Source: Stemphylium vesicarium (taxonomy: Eukaryota; Ascomycota; Dothideomycetes; Pleosporales; Pleosporaceae). From it: a stretch of DNA of 64,000 nucleotides. The stretch spans positions 1 to 64,000 of the forward strand of contig QXCR01000075.1 of the NCBI GenBank assembly GCA_004380135.1, read 5' to 3'. Shown piece after piece: positions 41,992 to 53,394 of the stretch. The notes under the pieces were generated by a model that was given only the letters and a program-made list of their open reading frames with translations, ran no database searches and was not told where the DNA came from. Within the stretch, counting starts at the first letter, position 1. Every line of letters starts with the position of its first letter. The translations under genes were made by a program, and so were the position numbers.

Positions 41992-44736
41992 CTAGATGGC
42001 AGTGCCCCTCATTGCAGCCTCTGGTGGTGTGGGGGGAAGCGGCATGGTGGGCGGGGGAGCCGGGAGACCCATGCTAGGCGGCGGAGGCGGAAGCGGCATA
42101 TTCGGTGGAGGAGTAGGCGAGGTGACGTTGCGGGGAGGAGGGGGAAGAGGCATGTTTGGCGGGGGCGCTGGGGGAGGGAGTCGAAGCGAAGCTAGACTGC
42201 GTCTTGGTGCAATCGTCTTTTGTTCGGTTTGTTGCGCCAGTGTGCGTTGCCTCAACGCCTCGATACTCGGAGTTTGTTGATAAGCGCCAGTGTTTGACGA
42301 GGGCGCAGGGAGATTTGACATTCTTCGGCCGGGAACAAACGAAGGTGTCGAGGAGATGGCGCGGATGGGGCGGGAGGACAGAAATGGTGCTGGGTCGGAG
42401 CGGACCTGAAGAGAGGCGGGACGGCGAAGTGCCTGAGAAGACTGTGCCAGGTGCAGACTATGAGGGCTAGTGGTTGGCGTCATGTTTGATGCTGCCGAAG
42501 GTGGCCTTACAGGCGCAGTCACCGATCGGTTCATGTTCAGAGGTAGCGACGAAGACGTGGATGACGTGAGAGCGGATTGACGCCTAGAGATCATCTGTGA
42601 CTCGACGTGTTGCGCTTGGGGGCGGACTGGGATCGGTCGGAGGAAAGGTTTTGGTGATCCAGAGGTTCGGCGCCTAGTCTTGTCTTTGCTGGTAGAAGCG
42701 AGATAAGGTGCCGGGTTTGAGACACTTCCTGGAGAAGGGCCCATGATGGATTGACGCTGAGCAGGAGGTGGGGGAAGAGGCGCGGGATCTTTGGGGGGAG
42801 GTGAGATCACATCCCTTCGAGGGGGTGAGCTATATATCTGCGCGTTGAACCTCACAGGACTGTCTTCACGCGTAGGGCAGCTGTCCTCGTCGTCGGAATG
42901 ACTGGGTAGGTCAGTCTTGACCCGTGGAGGTGATGAGCGTGCCAGGCCAATGGTGTTTTCGTCGGTAGCAGCTTCTGATGTGTCGGCAGGTGTATCCTTT
43001 GGCGGGGGTACAGGGCCTGCAGCAAACGGCCTTCCAAGTTCCGGTACAGTAGGTGATGCAGGGCTGTAGAGCGAGTGTCGCTTGCTCTTGGGGGTCGTCG
43101 TCTCAGCAGTTTGCAGAAGGTGCTCATCGGTTATGGGCAGTGGTTGCATTGACCTGCGGCGGGATGACATGGTGTTGTTGGGGTTCATCTGGAACGATCG
43201 CAGTGACATGGCGCTCCGTAGAGGCTCGTTGTCGCCAGCTGCGCCAAACTCTTCCATGAGTGGAGATTGCGGGGCGGGTGATGATTCTCGCGAAGTGTTG
43301 CGGGTACCGGCACCGGAGCCAGAAGTCGCTGTGGACATGAAGGAGTATCGAGGGCGGCCACGCAATTGATCCAGCTGCATCTGATGTTGAGAGACTGGAG
43401 TAGAGGCTACCGATGATATCTCGATAGACAGACGGCTGTTGTTCTGTCGAACAGACTGTCCACTGGAGGAGTCGATGCTGCGTTTGGTTTGCTCAGGAGG
43501 GTTCATCTCCCAGTCTGACGTGACAATCTGCGGTGAGGTCGACAGCTGAGGCTCAACCTTGGTCACATTGTGTGGGTCTCGGTTGACCCTGAAACGGTGA
43601 CTGGTAATTTCTGCTGACTCTTTGCCTGAGTCATCGGTAGAGGACGAGGCCCTGGCGTAGTCGTCCTTGACCCTTGTGCCACCGAGGCTGTCAATCTCCT
43701 TGCGGACGCTTGTCATCCATGCATCCATCTCTTCTGCACTTTCCAGAACCAAAAGAAAGCTCGTTGCAGCCTTGCGCATAGTCACATTCTGCGACCGCAG
43801 GCGGGCGAGGAGCGAGTTCTTTGGGCCGGTTTCAAAGGTGCCGTCATCGCTGGCATGACTAGAGATCTGCAGCACCCAGTGCTTGCCAGGGATGAGGTCG
43901 CACGCAAAGGCTGCCGATTCCTTGCCTAGCTGGAGAACCTTCTCGGGCAGCCTGTCAAAGGCACCCTCACCAGCATACTGGAGTACATAACCGGCCGTGA
44001 CCAATATGTAAATCTTGTTGACAAGCTCTGGCGTTGGTGGGTTCAGCACCGAGTTGGACATGAGGCGCTTGTGTGACTTTTCCAGCTTCTTGGTCTCTGT
44101 GGCGTTCTCGGCAATCGTATCTAGGTCGCGCTGAGTGTCCATCCTCTCCCGTAATGATTCGGCCTGCCTTCTTTGGCTCTGGGTCCTCATCAGGATTTCT
44201 GGAGCGAAGACGCAAGCCTGTACAGTTGCGTGCTTCAAGGACTGCGGGAAGGCCTGGAACAGCGGAGGCGGGTCCCAGTTTCCAAACTCATTTTGTGGTG
44301 TAGTAGGCCGCAGAGACATGCGTTGGAACTTTTGGCTCGATCGTGCGCGTATCGTTTGCTGAGCGGGCGGCGAGGGGTTTTGTCTGAGCGAAGACTTGGG
44401 TATGGAAATGGGGGCGGTGGCTTTTGATGGTGTTTGCGGCCGCATGGGTACCGCGAGGCCAACTTCGGTGTGTCCGCGAGCCTTTTCTACCTTGGGCTTG
44501 CTGAAAAGGTTGAAAAGTGACATCTTGGAGGCCACACGTTCGAGCTTCTTCGGGGGTGCGGTGGACGACTTATTTGACACGACAGATGGCGACCGTTGTG
44601 TGGGTGGTTCCTGGAGATTTGCAGTGGACCGGGTAAAGCGCCATCTCGAAGACGAGGAGGCATCATGGAATTTGCTGCGCATACTGGTGGTGGGGTTAGA
44701 CGAAGCCGAATATACCTGGCCAGCGAGTTCAGTCAT
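41992..44736 (-). CDS. PH-domain protein with Pro-rich C-terminus
   Basis: Single-exon gene for 914 aa. The N-terminal 170 residues are Ser/Pro/Thr-rich. Residues around 237-355 form a pleckstrin-homology domain: beta strands KIYILVTAGYVLQYAG and HWVLQISSH, ending in the C-terminal helix with the conserved Trp (AEEMDAWMTSVRKEI). The remaining 550 residues are disordered, with many SP/TP sites and a polyproline tail (MPLPPPPRN, NMPLPPPPPS) able to bind SH3, WW or profilin. It is likely a membrane-associated scaffold or signalling adaptor binding phosphoinositides. The partner is unknown. It faces the coiled-coil gene divergently across 1.7 kb. Confidence 0.85.
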   Translation of the reverse strand: MTELAGQVYSASSNPTTSMRSKFHDASSSSRWRFTRSTANLQEPPTQRSPSVVSNKSSTAPPKKLERVASKMSLFNLFSKPKVEKARGHTEVGLAVPMRPQTPSKATAPISIPKSSLRQNPSPPAQQTIRARSSQKFQRMSLRPTTPQNEFGNWDPPPLFQAFPQSLKHATVQACVFAPEILMRTQSQRRQAESLRERMDTQRDLDTIAENATETKKLEKSHKRLMSNSVLNPPTPELVNKIYILVTAGYVLQYAGEGAFDRLPEKVLQLGKESAAFACDLIPGKHWVLQISSHASDDGTFETGPKNSLLARLRSQNVTMRKAATSFLLVLESAEEMDAWMTSVRKEIDSLGGTRVKDDYARASSSTDDSGKESAEITSHRFRVNRDPHNVTKVEPQLSTSPQIVTSDWEMNPPEQTKRSIDSSSGQSVRQNNSRLSIEISSVASTPVSQHQMQLDQLRGRPRYSFMSTATSGSGAGTRNTSRESSPAPQSPLMEEFGAAGDNEPLRSAMSLRSFQMNPNNTMSSRRRSMQPLPITDEHLLQTAETTTPKSKRHSLYSPASPTVPELGRPFAAGPVPPPKDTPADTSEAATDENTIGLARSSPPRVKTDLPSHSDDEDSCPTREDSPVRFNAQIYSSPPRRDVISPPPKDPAPLPPPPAQRQSIMGPSPGSVSNPAPYLASTSKDKTRRRTSGSPKPFLRPIPVRPQAQHVESQMISRRQSALTSSTSSSLPLNMNRSVTAPVRPPSAASNMTPTTSPHSLHLAQSSQALRRPASLQVRSDPAPFLSSRPIRAISSTPSFVPGRRMSNLPAPSSNTGAYQQTPSIEALRQRTLAQQTEQKTIAPRRSLASLRLPPPAPPPNMPLPPPPRNVTSPTPPPNMPLPPPPPSMGLPAPPPTMPLPPTPPEAAMRGTAI

Positions 44737-45681
44737 GGCAGAGTCTGCTGCTGCTGCAGGGAGCCGAGGGGGTGGTTGAAACTGGACGGCAGGTTGGGGC
44801 CCGGCGGATGATATGGACCCGGGACCAAGCTTTCGATATAGACGCGGACAGGGAACGCTGGCGTGTGGAAAATGGACAATTTCGGACGCGGGCTTAAGCC
44901 ATGGGATGTTGGAGTAAAGTACGTGTCTGACGGCGATGGGAATGTAGGTTATCGTGAAGGATCAATGCGGGTTGAGCGAGTGTGGAGATGTCCAGTGGAA
45001 CGGTACAAGGAGGGCGTTATAGATGGGCGAATTATAAGACGGGGAGAAACGAAGATCAAACGAGAGGACGGTCAGTTAACCCATGGAGCGCGGAAGTGGC
45101 AGCAGATAGATATGTCGGCAGCAGAGCGAGGGCTGACGAGACTGAAACGACTTGTCAACGTTGACAAGACTCGTGGAGAGGAAAAGTGGCAAGCGTTAGC
45201 TGCCGCAGATGAGTGCTCCCTAATCATGGTAGCGTGCCAGGGGAGCAGTTCCCAGGTGCCGTCGTGTGTGATGCGAGCACGCAGGGGCTGTTGCGTGGCC
45301 CCTATCCAGGCACGTCGAGGACAAAGTTGGGAGGGAGGCGATGGCGCCGCACGCTAGTGAGGGCCAGGGCGATTTTGGCGTGTTTGAAAGAGCTAGCCGG
45401 TGAGGGTCGGCACAACGTCTTTTGACAGTGCCCGCGAGCTACACATGATTGACTCTGCGCCGTCTGCCTCGAGGGCTGTTGCTCGGACGCTGCTGACGAG
45501 AGTCGCCTCCAGCCTCGGGCCCTGTCGAGGGCGTAGATGAGCCAGGCAGCTGTCAGAATGTTTCATTGGGGACGCCCTGTTCTGCCCTACGCCGAGCGAG
45601 GCTCACGATGATGACTACCCGGGCGGTGGAGCTGGAGATTTGATGGTTGAAGTTCCAGGGCTGCAGGTCGATGCACCTCAG

Positions 45682-45711
45682 CCCCCCCCCCCCCCCCCCC
45701 CCCCCCCTCCC

Positions 45712-45748
<37 letters not shown>

Positions 45749-45774
45749 ACCCCCCCCCCCCCCCCCCCCCCCCC
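45682..45774. repeat. Poly-C tract, about 93 bp
   Basis: Almost pure C, broken only by one T and two A. The opposite strand is a G tract able to form G-quadruplexes, and this strand could form i-motif. The exact length is likely uncertain. Confidence 0.9.
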
Positions 45775-46025
45775 GCGCCAGACGTCTCAAGGGTGCGGCT
45801 CTGGGAGCGACACACAGTTTTGCATAGCGTCTCAGTGTGTGACGCAGGCGGCGAGGTGCATAGACTGGACGATTTGGGGCATGCATAGTGCGAATCTTAT
45901 TGCGGCGTTGCGGCGGGACTCTGCGCATTCCCCGTATTGGGGCTGCTTACGAGGGTGACGACAATAAAAGAACGGAAGAAGAAGGAAATGAGGCTGACTG
46001 GGGTGGGCAGAGACGTGACGAGGAC

Positions 46026-46069
46026 GGGTGAGGGTGGGTGAGGGTGGGTGAGGGTAGCGGTAGGGTGAG
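46026..46069. repeat. GGGTGA/GGGT repeat
   Basis: Four imperfect copies of a GGGTGAGGGT unit. It resembles degenerate telomere-like G-rich repeat but is internal and short. Confidence 0.7.
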
Positions 46070-46394
46070 TGAGAGGACCGGCTGGGGGAGGCGGCAGGCG
46101 ATGGCGGGCTCCCTGTTTGGCTCTGCTGGTCGGCGTTCCTGCAGTAGCGGCAGGCGAGAGTAGGCTAGAGGCTAGACGCCCCCGCTGCAAGTCACCCCAC
46201 CACCGAGCGCCCAGCCAGAAGGCCAGCCAGCTACCTCATACCTAGCTCCACGATCGATTACCATTATCCATCGTGAGAAGAAAGTCGGGCGAGCGACATC
46301 ACGCGTCTTCTTTGCCGTACTCCACCTATACTGGCCTCCCCTTCATCGCTACCACTAACCTCATCTCTCCACCTCTTCCCTCCCCCCACCCACC

Positions 46395-47405
46395 ATGCCC
46401 GACGTGAACACTATCAACCCCCCTCAGGCCGCCTCGCCCTCCCCGCGCACCCAGTCGCCCTCTGCCTCACGCTCACCCCACTCCCTCGCCGCCACTGCAG
46501 CCATGAACGCCGGCATGCACAACGAAGACACGCGCCGGCCGTCGTCCGGTAGCATGCGAAGAGACGTAGAGCGCGCGCGGCGGCGGTCGAGCATCCGCAT
46601 GAACCTGAACCTCAATGACCCCGCCGTCCCTGCGCCTGGAGAAATGCAGCAGCAGAGCCCATCCGCCCGTAGCAGGGGACCGTGGCCGCATAGCCCGCAT
46701 CACGAGCGCGCCCCCAGTCTAGGAGAGCTGCACCAGGAGCTCGAGTATGAGCAGGAGGGCCAGGTGAATCGGCTGCTCAACATGATCCGCACTCAGCAAG
46801 CTCAGATCAACACCCTCCAGGCCAACCAGCCACCTGCACCCTCTGCCTCGTCCGCCGTCGACGATAGCACACCGACTTCGGAGCGCTCCATGTCCATCCC
46901 TCCCCACTCCTCATACGTCTCCTCGCCGCCCATGATCTCGCCCTTGCCTACTGCCGCACAGCCCCGTTCGCGCTCTCCCTTTGGTTTTGGCAGCATCAGC
47001 CGCCAGTCGTCTTTTGCAGACCGCTCGCGCCACAGCAGTCACACGGGCTCTCCAGCGCTGCGACCCGTCTCCGGCCAAGCCGGTGTCTACGACCCTCACG
47101 ACATGCTTCCCAGCCCCGCCACTGGAAGAGACGAGAGTGCTTTTTATCAGGCCGAGACGCAGAACCTGACCCGCGAGAACCAGATGCTGAAGCTGAGGAT
47201 AAGAGAACTCGGTATGTCAGCAATTATTTGGCTATTCCTGACATCATCGCTAAATGCTTTTCCAGAGCGCCAGCTGGCAGACCAAGACCCCACCAGCCAA
47301 GTCACCCATTCGCCTTCGATTCACTCCAGTCTTGCACCCACTTCCAGTCGGGAAGGCACCGATCAGGGTAGTGAGGCCGCTCAGCCACCCGCTCCCGCCG
47401 AGTAG
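46395..47405 (+). CDS. Uncharacterised Ser/Pro-rich coiled-coil protein
   Basis: A 318-aa protein when the intron 47212-47265 is removed, joining LKLRIREL to ERQLADQ and making a continuous coiled coil. The N-terminus is Ser/Pro-rich and basic. A first helical segment (LGELHQELEYEQEGQVNRLLNMIRTQQAQINTLQ) and the second, near the C-terminus (NLTRENQMLKLRIREL), look like dimerisation coils. The intron is 54 nt with no stop, so its retention would insert 18 hydrophobic residues (start GMSAIIWLFL) in frame. No known domain is recognised. ATG context is CACCATGCC. Confidence 0.72.
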   Translation: MPDVNTINPPQAASPSPRTQSPSASRSPHSLAATAAMNAGMHNEDTRRPSSGSMRRDVERARRRSSIRMNLNLNDPAVPAPGEMQQQSPSARSRGPWPHSPHHERAPSLGELHQELEYEQEGQVNRLLNMIRTQQAQINTLQANQPPAPSASSAVDDSTPTSERSMSIPPHSSYVSSPPMISPLPTAAQPRSRSPFGFGSISRQSSFADRSRHSSHTGSPALRPVSGQAGVYDPHDMLPSPATGRDESAFYQAETQNLTRENQMLKLRIRELGMSAIIWLFLTSSLNAFPERQLADQDPTSQVTHSPSIHSSLAPTSSREGTDQGSEAAQPPAPAE

Positions 47406-49751
47406 GATCGAGTCTCGGGATTTTGTTTCACTGGCGTTTGGCGAGGCTGATGACATTAATGAAGTGTGTGTTGGCGCAGGAAAAGGTGGTAGTGCATGGT
47501 TGTGGCGTTTGATATATTTCAGGCAAAGGGAAAAAAGTGTCTCTCCTACTACTCCAAATGACGATTCTGTATTCTAGTCTGAATGAAGTCTTTTTTTCAT
47601 GTTGAAGGTGGGACTATTTTCCTCTCCAGTGCATGCAAGTGTGAATAATTCATTCTACCTTTTTTTTTGCCAATATGTCTTTTCGATACCAGAACTGCTA
47701 TTCCAAAGAGACGATCGACTTGGATTTCGCGTTTATCCATCGTTTGTTGCTCCAAATTTAGAAATCAATAAATATCATCATGTTCTCTCTCTCTTTCTCT
47801 GTGATGCAATGCATGCAGATCCAGATCCACGAGCACGAACGCACGAACGCAACTCTGCTGACCGCACACCACCATCGCCATCTACCCCATCTCCCCCCGC
47901 CTCTTTCTCGGCAATCGATCGTCCGGAATCTTTCATTGACGGTGGTGATGGTGGTGGTCGGGGCGCCCAACGATCCCCAAGGTTTCGGTACATGTTGCAA
48001 CGCACAGACAGATACATGCGCGCACGTACGATATCTGGGCCTGGGTCTGGGGCCTGGTCTGGTTGTTGCGCAATAAATGTTTTCGTTTGGTTTCTACGTT
48101 TCAGGATTTTCGCGTCATTGCGGATGTGTGAAACGAAATGATGAAACAAAAAATAAACAAAAACAATATCGATATGGCTCAGAGGTGGTAGAGCAGAGAG
48201 AGATGGGGAATGTTGCATATCAGAAAGAAAAAGAAAAGGGAGTGTGTACGGGTACGCGTTCCTTCCTTGAGACCTTGGAGCCTTGACACCACACATTTTA
48301 CTCGATATACCCTAGCGGTAGGAGTACCCGCACCAGCTTGGACTGCGAATACACGTGAGTCCCCAAGTCTAACTAAGCCCGAGGTCAAGATGCGAAGATG
48401 ACAAAGATGGCAAAGATGCAGAGATGCGACCATGGCAATCAGCCACCACGACCGAGCAGCCCAACAGCGCGGTTACACAGTTCACCTCTAGCTCAGCTCC
48501 CAACAACCATCTCATCTACCGCGAAACCCTTGTTCAAAAGCCGAAAGCACAAAAACGCGAGATTCCCGAAAGCGAAAAACACGATGATGAGAAAGATTGC
48601 GAGATCTAGATTGCGCCCCCCCCCCCCCCCCAAAGGCAAAGGCAAAGTGGACGGGTGGGCGGGCCATTTCAATCTGAAACATCTCAAGCATGGGTATCGT
48701 GAGATTGTGAGATGGAGCGAACAAGGAATGGTGAGATCGAGGATGGGGAACTAGGACAGTCTGGGGCAGACTGGGCAAAACTAGGGGAAAGAAAGAGAAT
48801 AAGAAAAGTGTGAGCGAGTGAGAAAGGAAGGGAAGGTGAATGAAGCAGACTAGAAGATGGGTGGTTAGATCGATGTTAGGAGATGGTGGATGGGAAATAA
48901 AGGGAAGGAGAAAAAAAGGTTTGACAGGTTACCACACCCTACCTAAGTAAGATGACGAACGCTGCGCATCTACGCACGCAAGCGCACGTACACTGCACGT
49001 ACGCATCACGTAATCCATGATAAAATTTGGAAGAATGCGATGATGTGGAGTCCACGATTGTACATGGTTTACGCTACATGTGCGCTACAACAGCAAGCAC
49101 GAGTGAAGATTAAAATGGAGGTAGCGGGAGATAAACTTCCCGGTCCACAACACTCGAAAACGAGTAGAAAAAATCCTGAAACATGTTGGAAGTTGGGGCC
49201 TATACATCAGCACTAGAGAAAGCCATGGCAAAGGGCGAGGCAGAATGCGACAATACGATCATGGTGGTCACTGGTAAATTGTGTAGGGACTGGGGATGAA
49301 GATGAGGGATAGAGTTTTGACAGGTATGCACATGAAGCGTGCCCAGGTGGTAATTAAAATACGAAAAGCGAGAAGATTTAACGGCCGTAAATAACATATA
49401 CACACACAATAAAACAAAACAGAACAGAACACAGCAAACAGTAATCGCAACAAAATCGGTGAGATGTAGAGTTGTGAAGAAAATGTGAGACATTTGCATG
49501 GACTAGAAGAGAAAAAACGACGAGTGTAATAGGAGTAAGGACATATGATCATAGTCACTAATCATCCCCAAACTTACCACAGGAGTCAGTTATTCCGTAG
49601 AAGAAACATGACCCTCTGGACCCCATCTCTTATAAACTCCATCACCACACCGTCATTGTAAACCCCCAACGCCTTTGTTGCTCCAGCTAACCCATGCAAG
49701 AATATGTCATACGCCCGAATCTCCTTACTTTCACGTCGAATAGCACAAGTC
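47406..49751. other. Long intergenic region (2.3 kb)
   Basis: Between the 3' ends of the coiled-coil gene and sec62. Only short frames, a C16 run and A/T-rich stretches; a GGCTCAG...GGTAGAGCA string near 48176 looks tRNA-like but does not fold as one. Confidence 0.5.
48616..48631. repeat. Poly-C run (16 C)
   Basis: Uninterrupted run of 16 C in intergenic DNA. Confidence 0.85.
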
Positions 49752-51095
49752 CTACTCGTCCTCGACTTCTTCGACCGTCGCCCGTTGCGGTCGGTGCATT
49801 GCGCCACCTGCCGGGGCAGCTTCTGAGCCTGTCGGTTCTGGGGCTGTGTCGACGGGTGCTGAGGGAGGGGCTGCAGCGGGGGCAGGAGCGGCGGCTTGAG
49901 CTGGTGCGGCCTGGACAGGTGCAGCTTGTGCAGGTGCAGCGTCAATAGCACCCTTCTTCGGCTTCACACCGGCTGCCTTTGCTGCGAGCTTAGCCGCCTT
50001 CTTCTCCTTCTTCGCAGCCTTCTTTGCCTTGACGTCCTCGGGAGTCTGCGAGTTCATTTAGTTCGTGTTCAAACAAGACTTTACAACAAGGATAACATAC
50101 CTCTTGCCACGCCCAAACCGGTCGGAAAGAGTCGAAGAAACCAACGTCCTCAAACAAGTTTGGGTAGAGCCAAAGACCGGGCGGTGCAGCGAAAATGGTG
50201 ATGATGAAGAGAATAAGCCGGACAATCGCCATGGCGAAGAACAATCCAATCAGGCCGAGCATGCCCATACTAAGGTACCATACGCCCTGTCGTAGGAAAA
50301 GCGGCCACAGCGGGAAGAGCACAACGGTAATGACGAGAAGCAGCGCGCCAATAGCATACAGCTTCTGCTTCCATTGCGACCCCTCGTATAGCCAGATGTA
50401 GTAGTTGTCATCGTTTGCGTCCTGGTGCTGCTCAATCTTGACCGTCCACAGCCCCTTGACGCGCTTCGGCTTGGCGTGGTTGTGTCCCTCGTGCGCGTCT
50501 TCGTCGACCTTGGAAACCCTCAGCGCGAGGAGAGAAAGCGGCAGCAGCTTGAAGCAGTTCTCGGCTGATGCGCGGTCCTTGACTTCGGGCAAAAGCGGGT
50601 TTTTGGATCGGGCTTTTTCGTATGCGGGGGATTGGAGGGCACGAATCGCTCGCTTGACTGTGAAGAGTTAGCATGCTATTCCACTACATGTGATTATCTT
50701 CAATGCTCACCCCGGAACATGTCCTTTCTCTTCTCGTCATGCACAACGGTCCTGGGCTTGAGGTCCTGCGACTTGAGCCAATTCGCAACGGCAATCGCCT
50801 CTGGCTTGGGCGGTCCTGGCTGGATGGGCTGCTGCTGCTGTTGTTGCGCGCGCTGCTGCGCTTGCATCTGCGCCTGTTGCTGGGCCATGGCTTGCTGTCG
50901 TAGTCTTTGGACGTATTCTTGGACTGAGATTCCGTGTTTCTGCGCCTCGGCTTGAAGTTGCATCTGGATCTGCTGAATCTGCTCAGGCGTGGGCTTCTCG
51001 CCGTTGGGTCCGAGGGGAATGGGAATGGAAAATGTGCCCGGTGGTGGCCCGCCTTGAGGGGGCCCTTGTTGTGGTGGGGGACCTTGTTCGGCCAT
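49752..51095 (-). CDS. sec62: Sec62, ER protein-translocation subunit
   Basis: A 411-aa membrane protein of the Sec62/Sec63 complex, which drives post-translational import through the Sec61 channel. Introns are 50658-50710 and 50046-50100, in phase. The N-terminus is Gln/Pro-rich (RQQAMAQQQAQMQAQQRA). Then come the conserved cytosolic block AIAVANWLKSQDLKPR...KRKDMFR with VKRAIRAL, and DDNYYIWLYEGSQWKQKLYA. Two adjacent transmembrane helices follow (LLLVITVVLFPLWPLF and GMLGLIGLFFAMAIVRLILF). LWLYPNLFEDVGFFDSFRPVWAW is a Sec62 hallmark. The tail is Lys- then Ala/Pro-rich. The gene looks intact. Confidence 0.95.
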
Positions 51096-53394
51096 GATGA
51101 AGGAAAAGGTTCGACCGTGGGTGGGAAAAAGCTGGACCGGTGAATGCGGGGGATTTGGTTGGGGATGAATTGATTATCTGTTCAACGGACACGGTGGTTA
51201 TTCGCGATTTGGGGCCACATTACATCAGAAAGGTAGCGCCGAGCCGCATGACTAAGCGAACGCGATACATCAAAATCTCTGCCGAGCTCCAAACTTTTCT
51301 TTCTTCTTCATCTGCTCGCAACACCTCCTCCTCGGGTTTGCTGCATTCTTTTACTCTATTTTACATTTGCACCGGCCTCTGCTGCACGACTGCCGTATTT
51401 TTACTTGTTTCATCGTTGTCGTGCCCTGTGCATTCAACGGCCTTGCTGCTTCCACCGACTTGGGTGAGCAACCACTGGGAAATAAGCACTCAGCTGCGGC
51501 AAATCCATAATGCGATGGATGCGCACCGGAGTGGTGGCATTGTCACACTTACGTCAATATTTTGGCAAACATGACTGAGGTGCAGGTCCAGAAGAGGGCC
51601 CTGCGACAAGGCGTTGAAGCTCGCCTAGAAAGGCGCCGCCCTGTGTCGCATAGGCGCATGCAGTGCCTCAACGTACAGTCCCGACGAGCAAATGCTCATA
51701 TCAAACTTGGAACAGGATACCACTCCGAATCATCTATCCATGCATGGATCTATGATGGACAAGCTATCTTTTCGTGACGTTCACTTCACCAACACTCTGG
51801 CCCTTACTTCCCTTACTGTATAGGCCTATTTTGGTGTGAAGAAGAGGAAATGACCCATTACTCACCGCGTTGTCTTGCCTTTGGTTTGGCTTCAGTGGTC
51901 CTTTTTCGAGGTCAACATACTTGCATATAGATGCCTTTTCTTGTGATGAGCATGTACTATGCTGTCAGGCGTCAAATCCAGTCTGGCTGGGGCGCTATGC
52001 AGATCGACATGGCACATGAAACCAATGCATCAGCGATGACTTTGCATGGGCTTGGCGGGCCGGGTGGTGGTGATGATTTGATGGTGGAAAAGGCTGATGC
52101 AAGCACATGCGGTTGCACTCTAGCCCAAAGACTCACAGGGTGTGTCGGTCGCCCCGTTTTTATAAAAAGGTGCTGGCCGGAAGCGAAGAGTACGGGGAGC
52201 GCAAGTTCCAGCAAAGGGCCCTGGTCCAGGAAAGGTGACAAAGAAAGGACACGGCGGGCTGTTGGATGCATAGTGGTGGATATTGCGGCACCTGCATTGA
52301 TGGGCGCGCCGGTCGATTAGAAGGCTGATTGGCGTTGGAGATCGCCGTGAGCGTTGGATGGACGAGGGCCCCTGCAAGCCGCCGTCTCTCGCGGCTTGAT
52401 GTCGCTGATGCAGGCTGCAGTGTCCACCGTGGCCCCGAGCATGTGGAGAGGAGATGATTTGAGAGAAGATGTGTTCTGTTCCGTGTAGTTGGAGAGAGTA
52501 CGTCAACAGACATAAGGAGGACTTCCTGGGTGTTGGTATGCCCGTCGTAGCGCGCTCAATCACTCCCGCCATCCATCCATCCCTCCATCCCCAGACTGGC
52601 GGCCTGTCGTGGTGCGGCAGGGATCGCTCCAAGCCACCACTCGAACGACTTCGCGCATACGAAAGTGGATAGGCCTGCCGCTGCTGGGTCTCCGCCGCAC
52701 CACACCTCGTCATCTCTCGCGCCCGCCTATCCGCCGCCGTCAGTGTAAAAAAGCAGCCATCGCCGCGTGTGCTGAGAGCGCTGACATTGTCGCCCTTCGG
52801 AGCCCGGCGCTGGACAGCTGCAGCAGAGACGACGTGACGGAACGCTGGCTGCTGCGCCCACAGTCGCAGTCCGTACCACGCCCACGCTTACCGTGTGTTC
52901 CAAACCCGCTGCCGTGCGCCCGTAGGTAGACGTCTCCCGTTCCGCGACACCACGCCCCAACCGCGTCCCACGATTGCGCTGCCCATCCAGGCGGCTCTTG
53001 TGCATGCGAGTGGGTACATTCTGCCCAGCGACACGTCTAGGACCCGCCCTTACATAGACACCGCTTTCTCGACCATCGCCTGCTGACGCCTGCCCTGCCT
53101 CCATCGCCGCCAAACTTCCGTCGCCGTCACCGTCACCGTCACCGTCACCGTCACCGTCACCGTCGCCGTCGCCGTCATCGTCACCGTACTCCCGTGACTG
53201 TCTCCGCTGTCCGGCGACCACCTCGCTACTTAGACTGCCGGGGTCTCTGCTGGTAACGTGCCAGTACGGGGACACCCGGTGCTGAACCATCCGAGTCCCG
53301 CCCCAAAAGACATGTCAAGCGCAGCAGACGGGCGACGATCTCGCGAAGGCATAGGCACCAGTCGCTCCTGGTGAAGCCGTGAGCCTCCCCCACC
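51096..53394. other. Long divergent intergenic region (2.3 kb)
   Basis: Upstream of both sec62 (-) and the OGT-like gene (+). Several frames exist, but none has a recognisable domain. The right end holds a hexanucleotide repeat in the probable OGT leader. Confidence 0.5.
53118..53188. repeat. (CCGTCA)n hexanucleotide repeat
   Basis: About 11 CCGTCA/CCGTCG units, 207-277 nt upstream of the OGT-like ATG, so probably in its promoter or 5' UTR. On the minus strand it would read Gly-Asp repeats, which is not taken as coding. Confidence 0.85.

Larger units (their letters stand above)
44737..46394. other. Divergent intergenic region with poly-C tract (1.7 kb)
   Basis: Shared upstream region of the PH-domain (-) and coiled-coil (+) genes. 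It holds a 93-bp poly-C tract and a GGGTGA repeat. No gene is supported. Confidence 0.5.

Noticed and set aside
45553..45928. Long Pro-rich or Gly-rich frames through the poly-C tract
   Set aside because: They exist only because the tract has no stop in any frame.
46026..46069. Interstitial telomere repeat
   Set aside because: The unit is GGGTGA/GGGT, not TTAGGG, and is too short and irregular.
48176..48255. tRNA-like string GGCTCAGAGGTGGTAGAGCA
   Set aside because: It resembles an A box and D arm, but I could not fold an acceptor stem or anticodon arm and there is no proper B box.
47778..48296. 172-codon minus-strand frame
   Set aside because: Low-complexity intergenic DNA with several overlapping frames and no recognisable domain.
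52120..52713. 197-codon minus-strand frame upstream of the OGT-like gene
   Set aside because: No domain, atypical composition, and overlapping frames in both strands.
52727..53290. 187-codon minus-strand frame with Gly-Asp repeat
   Set aside because: The repeat is the complement of the CCGTCA hexanucleotide and the rest has no protein-like pattern.
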